A DNA stretch of 64,000 nt from JAYRZB01 sp041916675. GTDB taxonomy: Bacteria; Pseudomonadota; Alphaproteobacteria; Rhizobiales; Devosiaceae. The notes under the pieces were generated by a model. It saw only the letters and a program-made list of their open reading frames with translations, had not been told where the DNA came from and made no database searches. The position numbers and the translations under genes are program-made. Where the stretch lies: contig JAYRZB010000010.1 in NCBI GenBank assembly GCA_041916675.1, positions 18,398 through 82,397 on the forward strand, read 5' to 3'. This document shows positions 24,451-42,601 of this stretch, in pieces. Position 1 is the first letter of the stretch; each line of letters opens with the position of its first letter.

Positions 24451-25290
24451 TTAACGCCCCTTCTTCACGTGCCGCGAGCGAACGATAAACTTGTCCGTCG
24501 CCTTATTGCTGCGAGTCTTCTTGCCCTTGGTCGGACGACCCCACGGCGTAACCGGGTGACGGCCACCGGAGGTACGGCCTTCACCACCACCATGCGGGTG
24601 ATCGACCGGGTTCATGGACACACCGCGGTTCACCGGGCGACGGCCCAGCCAGCGCGAACGCCCAGCCTTGCCCAGCGAGGTGTTCGAATGGTCCTGGTTC
24701 GACACAGCACCAACGGTGGCAAGGCATGTACCATGCACACGGCGCTGTTCGCCCGAGTTCAGGCGCAGGATCGCCCAACCGCTGTCACGGCCGACATACT
24801 GCGCATAGGCACCAGCCGAACGCGCGATCTGACCACCCTTGCGGGGCTTCATTTCAACGTTGTGCACGATCGTGCCGACCGGCATGCGCTCGAGCGGCAT
24901 GGCATTGCCCGGCTTCACGTCAACCGCGCTCAGCGAGGCCACAACCTTGTCACCAGCAGCAAGACGCTGGGGAGCAATGATATAGGCCTGCTCGCCGTCC
25001 TCGTAGGTCACCAGCGCGATGAATGCGGTCCGGTTCGGATCATATTCAATGCGCTCGATGGTCCCAACCGCATCAAACTTGACGCGCTTGAAGTCGATCA
25101 TGCGGTAGGTGCGCTTGTGACCACCACCACGATGGTATGCGGTGATGCGGCCACGATTATTGCGGCCACCCTTCTTGTTCAGACCTTCGGTCAGCTTCTT
25201 GACCGGGGCGCCGTTCCAAAGCTCGGAACGGTCCGTGGTGATCAGCTGACGCCGGCCTGGCGAGGTGGGATTGTATTGCTTAAGACCCAT
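24451..25290 (-). CDS. rplB: 50S ribosomal protein L2
   Basis: The 279-residue L2 is required for subunit joining and peptidyl transfer. It has the OB and SH3-like RNA-binding domains and the C-terminal GVSMNPVDHPHGGGEGRTSGGRHPVTPWGRPTKG, including the His equivalent to E. coli H229. The ATG at 25290 (MGLKQYNPTSPGRRQ) is the conserved start. Confidence 0.98.
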   Translation of the reverse strand: MGLKQYNPTSPGRRQLITTDRSELWNGAPVKKLTEGLNKKGGRNNRGRITAYHRGGGHKRTYRMIDFKRVKFDAVGTIERIEYDPNRTAFIALVTYEDGEQAYIIAPQRLAAGDKVVASLSAVDVKPGNAMPLERMPVGTIVHNVEMKPRKGGQIARSAGAYAQYVGRDSGWAILRLNSGEQRRVHGTCLATVGAVSNQDHSNTSLGKAGRSRWLGRRPVNRGVSMNPVDHPHGGGEGRTSGGRHPVTPWGRPTKGKKTRSNKATDKFIVRSRHVKKGR

Positions 25291-25306
25291 TTTTCTCTCT
25301 CCCCGC

Positions 25307-25600
25307 TCAGACGCCGGTAGCAATGTCGATAGTCTGGCCTTCGACCAGCGTCACGACCGCCTTCTTGACATCGTTGCGCGTGCCGAGCTGGCCGCGGAAA
25401 CGCTTGACCTTGCCCTTGCGGACCAGGGTGTTGACAGCCTTGACCTTGACCGAGAACAGCGCCTCGACGGCAGCCTTGATCTCAGGCTTGGTGGCATCGA
25501 TCTTGACATCGAAAACAACCTGGTTGTTTTCCGACGCCATCGTCGACTTTTCGGTCACGACCGGATTGCGGATGATATCGTAGTGCTTGAACTTGCTCAT
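25307..25600 (-). CDS. rplW: 50S ribosomal protein L23
   Basis: The 97-residue L23 has HYDIIRNPVVTEKSTMASENNQVVFDVKIDATKPEIKAAVEALFSVKVKAVNTLV and KVKRFRGQLGTRNDVKKAVVTL. It is the docking site of trigger factor and SRP at the tunnel exit. Its start overlaps the rplD stop by four bases. Confidence 0.97.
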   Translation of the reverse strand: MSKFKHYDIIRNPVVTEKSTMASENNQVVFDVKIDATKPEIKAAVEALFSVKVKAVNTLVRKGKVKRFRGQLGTRNDVKKAVVTLVEGQTIDIATGV

Positions 25601-26217
25601 GCGAACCGTGCCTCCAGCGCTTCGAGCGCTGCCTTGGTCAGAACGAGCTTATGACGGCGGAGAATGTCTGCGACATTAATCCCCTGCACCGGCAGCACAT
25701 CGATCTGCGGAATATTGCGGGCAGCCAGGGCGAAGTTCTCGTCAACGCTGGCGCCATCAATGATCAGAGCATTCAGCCATTCGAGCTTGCCGAAGCTGGT
25801 CCGCAGGGTTGCGGTCTTCGGAGCCTTGGTGGCCACGCTATCCAGAATGACCAGTTCGCCGGCCTTGGCCTTGGCGGACAGGGCATGCTTGAGAGCAAGC
25901 GCCCGGACCTTCTTGGGCAGGTCGATTGCATGGCTGCGGGTCTCGGGACCAAATGCCCGGCCACCACCACGGAACTGGGGAGCCTTGCGATCGCCGTGAC
26001 GGGCGCCGCCCGAACCCTTCTGCTTGACGAACTTCTTGCCGGTGCGGGCACCATCCGAGCGGTGCTTGACCTGGTGCGTACCAGACATAGCCTTGAGCTG
26101 CTGGTAGCGAACCATGCGGTGCAGAATGTCAGCGCGGGGCTCAAGACCGAACACGTCGTCCTTGAGTGTAACACTGCCTGCACTCTTGCCATCTAGGGTC
26201 GTAACCTGGAGTTCCAT
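25597..26217 (-). CDS. rplD: 50S ribosomal protein L4
   Basis: The 206-residue L4 has the tunnel extension GTHQVKHRSDGARTGKKFVKQKGSGGARHGDRKAPQFRGGGRAFGP and a globular domain with the GLNALI/INVADILRRHKLVLTKAALEALEARF end. In E. coli L4 also represses its own operon; no matching leader was identified here. It overlaps rplC by one base and rplW by four. Confidence 0.97.
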   Translation of the reverse strand: MELQVTTLDGKSAGSVTLKDDVFGLEPRADILHRMVRYQQLKAMSGTHQVKHRSDGARTGKKFVKQKGSGGARHGDRKAPQFRGGGRAFGPETRSHAIDLPKKVRALALKHALSAKAKAGELVILDSVATKAPKTATLRTSFGKLEWLNALIIDGASVDENFALAARNIPQIDVLPVQGINVADILRRHKLVLTKAALEALEARFA

Positions 26218-26915
26218 TACTTATTCTCCCCCGCGTTGGCGGGCGCCTTGAACGACCCAGGAACCTGAACATCCTTGTGAGCGGCCTTCTTGACGGCATC
26301 ACGGATCATGATCCAGCCGCCCTTGGCGCCGGGAACCGAACCCTGCACCATGATCAGGCCACGCTCGACATCGGTACGGACGACCTTGACGTTCTGCGTG
26401 GTGACGCGGCGATCACCCATGTGACCAGCCATCTTCTTGCCACGGAAGGTCTTGCCCGGATCCTGGCGCTGACCGGTCGAACCGTGCGAACGGTGAGAAA
26501 CCGACACACCGTGCGAAGCACGCAGACCACCAAAGTTGTGGCGCTTCATGGCACCGGCAAAGCCCTTACCGATGGAAGTGCCGGTCACATCAACCAGCTG
26601 CCCCTCGACAAAGTGATCGGCCTGCATGGTGGAACCAACCTCGATGAGGTTATCCGCATCGACGCGGAACTCGGTCACACGCCGCTTGGGCTCGACCTTG
26701 GCAATGGCAAAATTGCCACGCTCGGCCTTGGTCGTGTTCTTCACCTTGACCGTGCCGGCGCCCAACTGCAGCGCGACATAGCCGTCTTTATCTTGCGTCC
26801 GCTGGCCTACCACTTGGCAGTTTTCCAGACTCAACACCGTCACCGGCACGTCGGTGCCGTCTTCGGTGAAGATCCGGGTCATTCCCAGCTTCTGTGCGAT
26901 CAAACCAGAACGCAT
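26217..26915 (-). CDS. rplC: 50S ribosomal protein L3
   Basis: The 232-residue L3 starts MRSGLIAQKLGMTRIFTEDG. The long loop reads GVSVSHRSHGSTGQRQDPGKTFRGKKMAGHMG, where the Gln is the residue methylated by PrmB in E. coli. L3 reaches the peptidyl-transferase centre. The ATG at 26915 matches the conserved start; a frame reaching 26963 is not used. Confidence 0.97.
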   Translation of the reverse strand: MRSGLIAQKLGMTRIFTEDGTDVPVTVLSLENCQVVGQRTQDKDGYVALQLGAGTVKVKNTTKAERGNFAIAKVEPKRRVTEFRVDADNLIEVGSTMQADHFVEGQLVDVTGTSIGKGFAGAMKRHNFGGLRASHGVSVSHRSHGSTGQRQDPGKTFRGKKMAGHMGDRRVTTQNVKVVRTDVERGLIMVQGSVPGAKGGWIMIRDAVKKAAHKDVQVPGSFKAPANAGENK

Positions 26916-27002
26916 CGGTTGTACCTTTTCGTTTAAGCGCCGAACCGGGTCGTTGGCTAGCAAGAGGACCCATTTGCAGGTTGGCGCGGAAAGTCCGTGT
27001 CT

Positions 27003-27311
27003 TTAGAGCTTGATTTCGACGTCTACGCCGGCGGCGAGATCAAGCTTCATCAGGGCATCAACCGTCTGAGGGGTTGGGTCCACAATGTCGAGAAGACGCT
27101 TGTGGGTCCGGATCTCAAACTGCTCGCGGCTCTTCTTGTCGATGTGAGGCGAGCGGTTGACGGTAAACTTCTCAATTCGCGTCGGCAGCGGGATCGGGCC
27201 ACGGACCTGAGCACCCGTGCGCTTCGCCGTGTTGACGATTTCGCGCGTGGACACGTCAAGGACCCGGTGGTCGAACGCCTTGAGCCGGATACGAATATTT
27301 TGGCCGTTCAT
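27003..27311 (-). CDS. rpsJ: 30S ribosomal protein S10 (NusE)
   Basis: The 102-residue S10 reads IRIRLKAFDHRVLDVSTREIVNTAKRTGAQVRGPIPLPTRIEKFTVNRSPHIDKKSREQFEIRTHKRLLDIVDPTPQTVDALMKLDLAAGVDVEI. It also serves as NusE, linking NusG and the ribosome in transcription-translation coupling. It is the first S10-group gene and follows tuf by 71 bases, so the str and S10 groups are probably one transcript. Confidence 0.98.
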   Translation of the reverse strand: MNGQNIRIRLKAFDHRVLDVSTREIVNTAKRTGAQVRGPIPLPTRIEKFTVNRSPHIDKKSREQFEIRTHKRLLDIVDPTPQTVDALMKLDLAAGVDVEIKL

Positions 27312-27382
27312 CTTGTCATTCCTGAGTAAATGGCACGCGGCGCACTACACTCGGGCGCGCCGCGCGCCCTTTGAAACCTGGA

Positions 27383-28573
27383 CTACTCGAGAATCTTCGA
27401 AACGATGCCCGAACCAACGGTGCGGCCGCCTTCACGGATAGCGAAGCGGAGCTTCTCTTCCATGGCGATCGGCACGATCAGCTGCACGTTCATGTTCAGC
27501 TTGTCGCCCGGCATCACCATTTCGGTGCCTTCCGGCAGGGTGACCACACCGGTCACGTCCGTGGTGCGGAAGTAGAACTGCGGACGATAGTTGGCGAAGA
27601 ACGGAGTGTGACGGCCGCCTTCTTCCTTGGTCAGGATGTAGGCTTCAGCCACAAACTTGGTGTGCGGGGTAACCGAACCGGGCTTGCAGAGAACCTGGCC
27701 ACGCTCAACCTGAGTGCGGTCGATACCACGGATCAGCGCGCCGATGTTGTCGCCAGCCTGACCGGAGTCGAGCAGCTTGCGGAACATTTCAACGCCGGTA
27801 ACGGTGGTCTTCTGGGTCGCCTTGATGCCGACGATCTCAACTTCTTCACCCACCTTGATGATACCGCGCTCAACACGGCCGGTCACCACGGTACCGCGAC
27901 CCGAGATCGAGAACACGTCTTCGATCGGCATCAGGAACGGCAGGTCAACCGGACGGGCCGGCTGCGGAATGTAGGAGTCAACAGCAGCCATCAGCTCGAG
28001 AATGGCGTCGTGGCCAAGCTTGCGGTCGCCATCGTTCAGGGCTTCGGTAGCCGAACCCTTGATGATCGGGATATCGTCGCCCGGGAAGCCATAGCCCGAC
28101 AGCAGCTCGCGAACTTCGAGCTCAACGAGTTCGAGCAGCTCCGGATCGTCGACCATGTCGCACTTGTTCAGGAACACCACCATTGCCGGCACGCCAACGT
28201 TGTAGGCGAGCAGGATGTGTTCGCGGGTCTGCGGCATCGGGCCGTCAGCTGCAGACACGACCAGGATCGCGCCGTCCATCTGCGCAGCGCCGGTGATCAT
28301 GTTCTTCACATAGTCGGCGTGGCCGGGGCAGTCCACGTGAGCGTAGTGACGATTGGTCGTCTCATACTCAACGTGAGCGGTGTTGATCGTGATACCACGA
28401 GCGCGTTCTTCGGGCGCAGCGTCGATCTGATCATAGGCCTTGAAGGTCGCGCCACCGGTCTCGGCGAGCACCTTAGTGATCGCTGCCGTCAGCGATGTCT
28501 TGCCATGGTCAACGTGACCAATGGTGCCGATGTTGCAGTGCGGCTTGCTGCGGGAAAACTTTTCCTTAGCCAT
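27383..28573 (-). CDS. tuf: Elongation factor Tu
   Basis: The 396-residue GTPase delivers aminoacyl-tRNA to the ribosome. It has G1 GHVDHGKT, switch I around RARGITI, G3 DCPGHADY, G4 NKCD and G5 SATE-like sequence, and domains II and III ending GGRTVGSGIV. It is the only tuf in the window. The second copy that often precedes secE is missing from its expected place (see findings). Confidence 0.98.
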   Translation of the reverse strand: MAKEKFSRSKPHCNIGTIGHVDHGKTSLTAAITKVLAETGGATFKAYDQIDAAPEERARGITINTAHVEYETTNRHYAHVDCPGHADYVKNMITGAAQMDGAILVVSAADGPMPQTREHILLAYNVGVPAMVVFLNKCDMVDDPELLELVELEVRELLSGYGFPGDDIPIIKGSATEALNDGDRKLGHDAILELMAAVDSYIPQPARPVDLPFLMPIEDVFSISGRGTVVTGRVERGIIKVGEEVEIVGIKATQKTTVTGVEMFRKLLDSGQAGDNIGALIRGIDRTQVERGQVLCKPGSVTPHTKFVAEAYILTKEEGGRHTPFFANYRPQFYFRTTDVTGVVTLPEGTEMVMPGDKLNMNVQLIVPIAMEEKLRFAIREGGRTVGSGIVSKILE

Positions 28574-28631
28574 CGCTAGTCTCCGTATTCAATCAGCCGG
28601 TCGGCTGGAGTTGATTTCAAAAGTTATTGGG

Positions 28632-30722
<2,091 letters not shown>

Positions 30723-30734
30723 CGGTTTTCTCCG

Positions 30735-31205
30735 TTACCAGCGATAGTGCGAGAAAGCGCGGTTGGCGTCTGCCATACGGTGCGTATCTTCGCGCTTCTT
30801 GACGGCCTGACCGCGGCCATTGAGGGCGTCCATGAGCTCGCCAGACAGGCGTTCACGCATGGTGTGCTCACCGCGCTTGCGGGCAGATTCGATCAGCCAG
30901 CGGATTGCCAGAGCCTGCTGACGGTCCTGACGGACTTCAACCGGAACCTGATAGGTAGCACCACCAACACGACGCGACCGCACTTCAACGGCCGGACGGA
31001 TATTGTCCAGGGCAGTGTGGAAGACGTTGATCGGATCCTGCTTGGTCTTGGCCTGCACGATATCGAAAGCGCCATAAACAATGCTCTCGGCGGCGGACTT
31101 CTTGCCGTCCTGCATGAGCGAGTTCATGAACTTGGAAACAACGAGATCGCCGAACTTGGGATCCGGAATAACTTCGCGTTTTTCTGCGCGGTGACGACGG
31201 GACAT
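30735..31205 (-). CDS. rpsG: 30S ribosomal protein S7
   Basis: The 156-residue S7 starts MSRRHRAEKREVIPDPKFGDLVVSKFMN and contains KRKG-type helix sequence VGGATYQVPVEVRQDRQQALAIRWLIESARKRGEHTMRERLSGELMDA. S7 nucleates the 30S head and, in E. coli, represses the str operon through the rpsL-rpsG spacer. Here that spacer is only 12 bases, so such a structured site is unlikely. Confidence 0.97.
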   Translation of the reverse strand: MSRRHRAEKREVIPDPKFGDLVVSKFMNSLMQDGKKSAAESIVYGAFDIVQAKTKQDPINVFHTALDNIRPAVEVRSRRVGGATYQVPVEVRQDRQQALAIRWLIESARKRGEHTMRERLSGELMDALNGRGQAVKKREDTHRMADANRAFSHYRW

Positions 31206-31217
31206 AAATCGATCTCC

Positions 31218-31589
31218 TTACTTCGGCCGCTTCGCGCCGTACTTGGAACGGCGCTGCTTGCGATCCTTCACGCTCTGCGTGTCGAGAACGCCGCGCAGCA
31301 CGTGATAGCGGACGCCGGGAAGATCACGGACGCGACCGCCACGGATCAGCACAACGGAGTGCTCCTGCAGGTTATGCCCCTCACCGGGGATGTAGGAGAT
31401 CACTTCACGCAGCGTGGTGAGGCGAACCTTGGCCACCTTGCGCAGAGCCGAGTTCGGCTTCTTGGGCGTCGTCGTATAGACGCGGGAGCAAACACCACGC
31501 TTTTGCGGGTTGGCTTCCATCGCCGGAACTTTGTTCCGCTTGGGCTTTGATACCCGTGGTTTGCGGATCAGCTGATTAATGGTCGGCAT
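31218..31589 (-). CDS. rpsL: 30S ribosomal protein S12 with Arg at position 88
   Basis: The 123-residue S12 controls decoding accuracy and is the target of RimO and of streptomycin-resistance mutations. TTTPKKPNSALRKV keeps the usual Lys43. At position 88, however, the motif reads GGRVRDLPGV instead of GGRVKDLPGV; codon 31326-31328 is CGT on the minus strand. The neighbouring Asp89 (88 in mature numbering), the RimO methylthiolation site, is intact. The 57-62 loop reads LTTLRE rather than the common LTNGFE. It is the first gene of the str group, with a long leader from a promoter-like sequence at 31831-31859. Confidence 0.97.
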   Translation of the reverse strand: MPTINQLIRKPRVSKPKRNKVPAMEANPQKRGVCSRVYTTTPKKPNSALRKVAKVRLTTLREVISYIPGEGHNLQEHSVVLIRGGRVRDLPGVRYHVLRGVLDTQSVKDRKQRRSKYGAKRPK

Positions 31590-32055
31590 TGCGCTCTTTC
31601 CATCCGTCCGAATTCAAATCGAGACATACGTAACAAACCAAAAGACGCTCGCTCGACCCATCGGATCGGCGGCGCCCCAATTTGCAGCGGACCACTACCC
31701 ACTTAGGGAAGCGTTCATGCGCACAAGGATTGCAACGTCTGTTACCGAACCAGTGTGTTTGAGTTTTCTGGATGCCCGCGCTTGGCGGCAGACACCTTTA
31801 AAACCCACGACCGACCGTTAAGGTAGGGCGGCTATACAAGCCCCTCCCCCACTCGTCAAGCAGCATCTGGCGAAAAGCCGCTATGCCGCTGATAAAATTC
31901 ATCTCCGCTTAACCCGCCGGTGGGGCGATCGTTGCGTGGTAACTTATCATTTTACCGGCCGCCTTCAGCGTGTAGATTGGCCTTGGGGGGCAGACCGGCG
32001 CGAGGCCGCGCACGGCGCCCGAAACGGGACGAGCACAACTGCGGGAGACCATACA
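31590..32055. other. Gene-free divergent region between rpsL and the YbjN-family gene
   Basis: No gene is supported here. The minus strand holds the rpsL promoter-like sequence and a leader of roughly 235 bases, which is long for this class and could carry regulation. The plus-strand promoter of the YbjN gene must also lie here but was not recognised with confidence. A short plus frame around 31936-32055 simply continues the downstream gene and is not thought coding. Confidence 0.6.
31831..31859 (-). promoter_or_regulatory. Promoter-like sequence for the rpsL (str-S10-spc) operon
   Basis: On the minus strand TTGACG (31854-31859) is followed after exactly 17 bases by TATAGC (31831-31836). Transcription would start near 31824 and give a leader of about 235 bases before the rpsL ATG. 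Confidence 0.7.
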
Positions 32056-32523
32056 ATGAATTTGAAGGCACTCACTCTGGCGGGCGCTATGGTGCTGGGA
32101 GCGGGCGTTTCCGCCCAGGCCCAGACCCTGTTCGATGGCAACAGCGTCGACGACATCCTGAATCTGGCGCGAGGCTATGGCAGCGCCAGCCTTGAGGAAC
32201 AGAACAACGGCGACCCCAAGATTACCGGCAAGATCGAAGGGGTCCAGTACGCCGTCTATTTCATGAACTGCACCGATCACAAGGACTGCGAGGACCTCAA
32301 TTTCTATGCCGGTTTCCTCGACAACAAGCCGACGCTCGAACTGATCAACGACTGGAATCGCGACAAGAGATTCGGCAAGGCCTACCTCGATTCGGACAAC
32401 GATGCGGTGATCGAGTTCGACGTGAACCTCGAGCATGGCGTGTCTAAGGACAACCTTGACGCCGCCTTTGAAATCTGGAGCCTGGTGCTGGGGCAGTACA
32501 CCGATCATATCGGTTTCAAATAA
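32056..32523 (+). CDS. YbjN-domain protein, exported
   Basis: The 155-residue product has a signal peptide (about 1-23, ending VSAQAQT) and a YbjN-type domain: LFDGNSVDDILNLARGYG, YAVYFMNC, LNFYAGFLDNKPTLELINDWNRDKRFGKAYLD and DVNLEHGVSKDNLDAAFEIWSLVLGQYTDHI. Two cysteines near residue 73-79 may form a disulfide. YbjN proteins are linked to sensory and stress phenotypes in E. coli, but the molecular role is unknown. A purine-rich site GGGAGA precedes the ATG. It is the only plus-strand gene inside the 31-kb translation/transcription block and splits rpoC from rpsL. Confidence 0.85.
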   Translation: MNLKALTLAGAMVLGAGVSAQAQTLFDGNSVDDILNLARGYGSASLEEQNNGDPKITGKIEGVQYAVYFMNCTDHKDCEDLNFYAGFLDNKPTLELINDWNRDKRFGKAYLDSDNDAVIEFDVNLEHGVSKDNLDAAFEIWSLVLGQYTDHIGFK

Positions 32524-32557
32524 GTCGCTGTCGAGCCGGTAGCCGACTGACGATGAA

Positions 32558-32578
32558 GGGGGCCAATGGCCCCCTTTT
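32558..32578 (+). terminator. Intrinsic terminator after the YbjN-family gene
   Basis: GGGGGCC (32558-32564) pairs perfectly with GGCCCCC (32568-32574) around an AAT loop. Four T follow. Confidence 0.88.
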
Positions 32579-32603
32579 GCTTGCCTGCGATTCTGACACA
32601 AAC

Positions 32604-32628
32604 AAAAAAAGGGGCCCGCGAGGGCCCC
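32604..32628 (-). terminator. Intrinsic terminator after rpoC
   Basis: On the minus strand GGGGCCC (32622-32628) pairs with GGGCCCC (32611-32617) and is followed by seven T (A run at 32604-32610). It lies 25 bases after the rpoC stop. Because four T also follow on the plus strand, it may work in both directions. Confidence 0.9.
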
Positions 32629-32652
32629 TTTTCAACTGGGTGACGGCACCGC

Positions 32653-36873
<4,221 letters not shown>

Positions 36874-36955
36874 CTGTGCTGTCTCCTCGATCCATGGGGT
36901 GGGCCGCCGGCCCTGCCCCCACGAATGCGGTTCGTAGGAAAATGGGTGTGGCAGA

Positions 36956-41092
<4,137 letters not shown>

Positions 41093-41260
41093 ACCCGCTC
41101 CTATCTTTCTTGAATGTCTCGGAAGCAAATTTCCAAAGGTCCGACTATCAGCCGTCGGTCCTCAGGAGATGTGCCCGTCATGTTTATCTACTGTTCCGCA
41201 ACTTTCGCCCCTGCCCCGGAGGGTGGCGATGTTCCCAGTGTCAAACGCGGGAACAGGACG

Positions 41261-41290
41261 AAAAGGGATGGCGCACGAGCGCCACCCCTC
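41261..41290 (-). terminator. Terminator/attenuator-like hairpin between rplL and rpoB
   Basis: On the minus strand a stem of ten or more pairs (arms 41279-41290 and 41265-41274, GGTGGCGC/GCGCCATC) is followed by TTTTC at 41261-41264. It starts about 17 bases after the rplL stop and lies 170 bases before rpoB. This placement matches the known attenuator of E. coli, which sets ribosomal-protein versus polymerase output. Confidence 0.75.
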
Positions 41291-41306
41291 AAAACTCAAC
41301 CCAAGA

Positions 41307-41684
41307 TTACTTGAGTTCGACCTTAGCGCCGGCTTCTTCAAGCTTCTTCTTGATGTCTTCGGCTTCGGCCTTGGAAGCGCCTTCCTTGATGGCCTTGGGA
41401 GCAGCTTCAACGAGAGCCTTAGCTTCGCCGAGGCCCAGGCCGGTGATGGCGCGGACTTCCTTGATGACGTTGATCTTGTTGTCGCCGAAGGCGGCGAGGA
41501 TCACGTCGAATTCAGTCTTTTCTTCAGCGGCAGCAGCCGGGGCAGCGCCACCAGCAGCGGCGGCAACGGCGACCGGTGCGGCAGCCGAAACGCCCCACTT
41601 TTCTTCCAGGAGCTTGCTCAGCTCGGAAGCTTCCAGGACGGTCAGGGCGGAGAGGTCGTCAACGAGTTTGGCGAGATCGGCCAT
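41307..41684 (-). CDS. rplL: 50S ribosomal protein L7/L12
   Basis: The 125-residue stalk protein has an N-terminal dimerisation part (MADLAKLVDDLSALTVLEASELSKLLEEKWGV), an Ala-rich hinge at about 36-58 and the factor-binding domain EEKTEFDVILAAFGDNKINVIKEVRAITGLGLGEAKALVEAAPK. It recruits translation GTPases. The ATG at 41684 is the conserved start. Confidence 0.98.
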   Translation of the reverse strand: MADLAKLVDDLSALTVLEASELSKLLEEKWGVSAAAPVAVAAAAGGAAPAAAAEEKTEFDVILAAFGDNKINVIKEVRAITGLGLGEAKALVEAAPKAIKEGASKAEAEDIKKKLEEAGAKVELK

Positions 41685-41750
41685 TTGTATCACTCTTTCA
41701 GTTTGTTTCAGTTCGAACCGTGGATGAAACCAGGTCTGTTCCGGTTTGGG

Positions 41751-42266
41751 TTATGCTGCGCTCTTGTCCGCATAAGCGGCCAACACGCGGGCGATCTGTC
41801 CGCCCGGCGCCTGAACAACCGAAGCGATACGCGTACCGGGCTGCTTGAGCATCCCAGCCAGCGTGGCGCGAAGCTGATCGAGCGAGGGCATCGTGGCCAG
41901 TGCCTTGACGCTGTTGGCGTCCAGAGCAGTCGGGCCCATGGCGCCGCCGAGAATGACGAACTTCTGGTTCTTCTCAGCGAACTTGGCCGCGATCTTCGGG
42001 GCCACCATAGGATCGGCCGCATAGGCGATGACCGTCGGACCTGTGAACAGGGCCGAGATATCCGCGTTGTCGGTATCCTTCAGAGCGAGCTTGGCAAGAC
42101 GGTTTTTTGCGACCTTGACCTTGCCACCAGCCTCTTTGACCTGCACGCGCAGGCTTTCGAGGTCAGCGACGGTCAGGCCGGAATTCTGCGCAACCACGAT
42201 CGATCCAGCGGTCGCAAGGGCCGACTGGAGCGATGCGACGAGTTCGCGCTTTTCCGCTCTTTCCAC
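41751..42266 (-). CDS. rplJ: 50S ribosomal protein L10
   Basis: The 171-residue L10 anchors the L7/L12 dimers. It reads ERAEKRELVASLQSALATAGSIVVAQNSGLTVADLESLRVQVKEAGGKVKVAKNRLAKLAL and ends with the stalk-binding helix GGQIARVLAAYADKSAA. The start is a GTG at 42266, chosen because it matches the family N-terminus and has GGAGAC seven bases upstream. An in-frame ATG five codons earlier would overlap that site. Length agrees with other alphaproteobacterial L10. Confidence 0.96.
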   Translation of the reverse strand: MERAEKRELVASLQSALATAGSIVVAQNSGLTVADLESLRVQVKEAGGKVKVAKNRLAKLALKDTDNADISALFTGPTVIAYAADPMVAPKIAAKFAEKNQKFVILGGAMGPTALDANSVKALATMPSLDQLRATLAGMLKQPGTRIASVVQAPGGQIARVLAAYADKSAA

Positions 42267-42601
42267 TGCTAGTCTCCACATTGAGCCTGGCGAACATGCC
42301 AGGCCATTGCCAATTGCTGTTCTCGTTCCGGCAAGCCGGGGAGGAACAACGGTTAAACGCCTGTCAACCGTTACCCCCGAAGAGGCAACTGGCCTGGATC
42401 GAACCGAAGATGCGGCTTGCGCCGGAAATCTGTCGGTTTTCACCCCATCTATTGCGGGCCTTGCAATTAAGCCCCTTCCCGGAGGAAGGCGCGCCCGCAG
42501 TCTCGGACAGGACTTGACCAGACACCTGAGTAACCTGCGCTAACAGATTCCAGATGCTGGCTTTTCAGGCGGCCGAAACCGCCTGAAAAACTCGTGGGCT
42601 C
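42267..42601 (-). promoter_or_regulatory. Structured rplJ leader (candidate L10-binding region)
   Basis: The 335-base gap between rplA and rplJ contains no gene. It holds a chain of inverted repeats: GCCTGGC/GCCAGGC at 42285-42304, GTTCC/GGAAC around 42325-42347, AACGGTT/AACCGTT at 42348-42372, and an 11-bp perfect hairpin (TTTTCAGGCGG/CCGCCTGAAAA) at 42562-42589 just after rplA. In other bacteria the L10(L12)4 complex binds such a leader to repress rplJL. That role here is inferred. Confidence 0.55.

Noticed and set aside
42562..42589. Perfect 11-bp hairpin after rplA as an intrinsic terminator
   Set aside because: The T run precedes the stem and the A run follows it on both strands, so no U tract is released. 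It is listed as a leader/processing hairpin instead.
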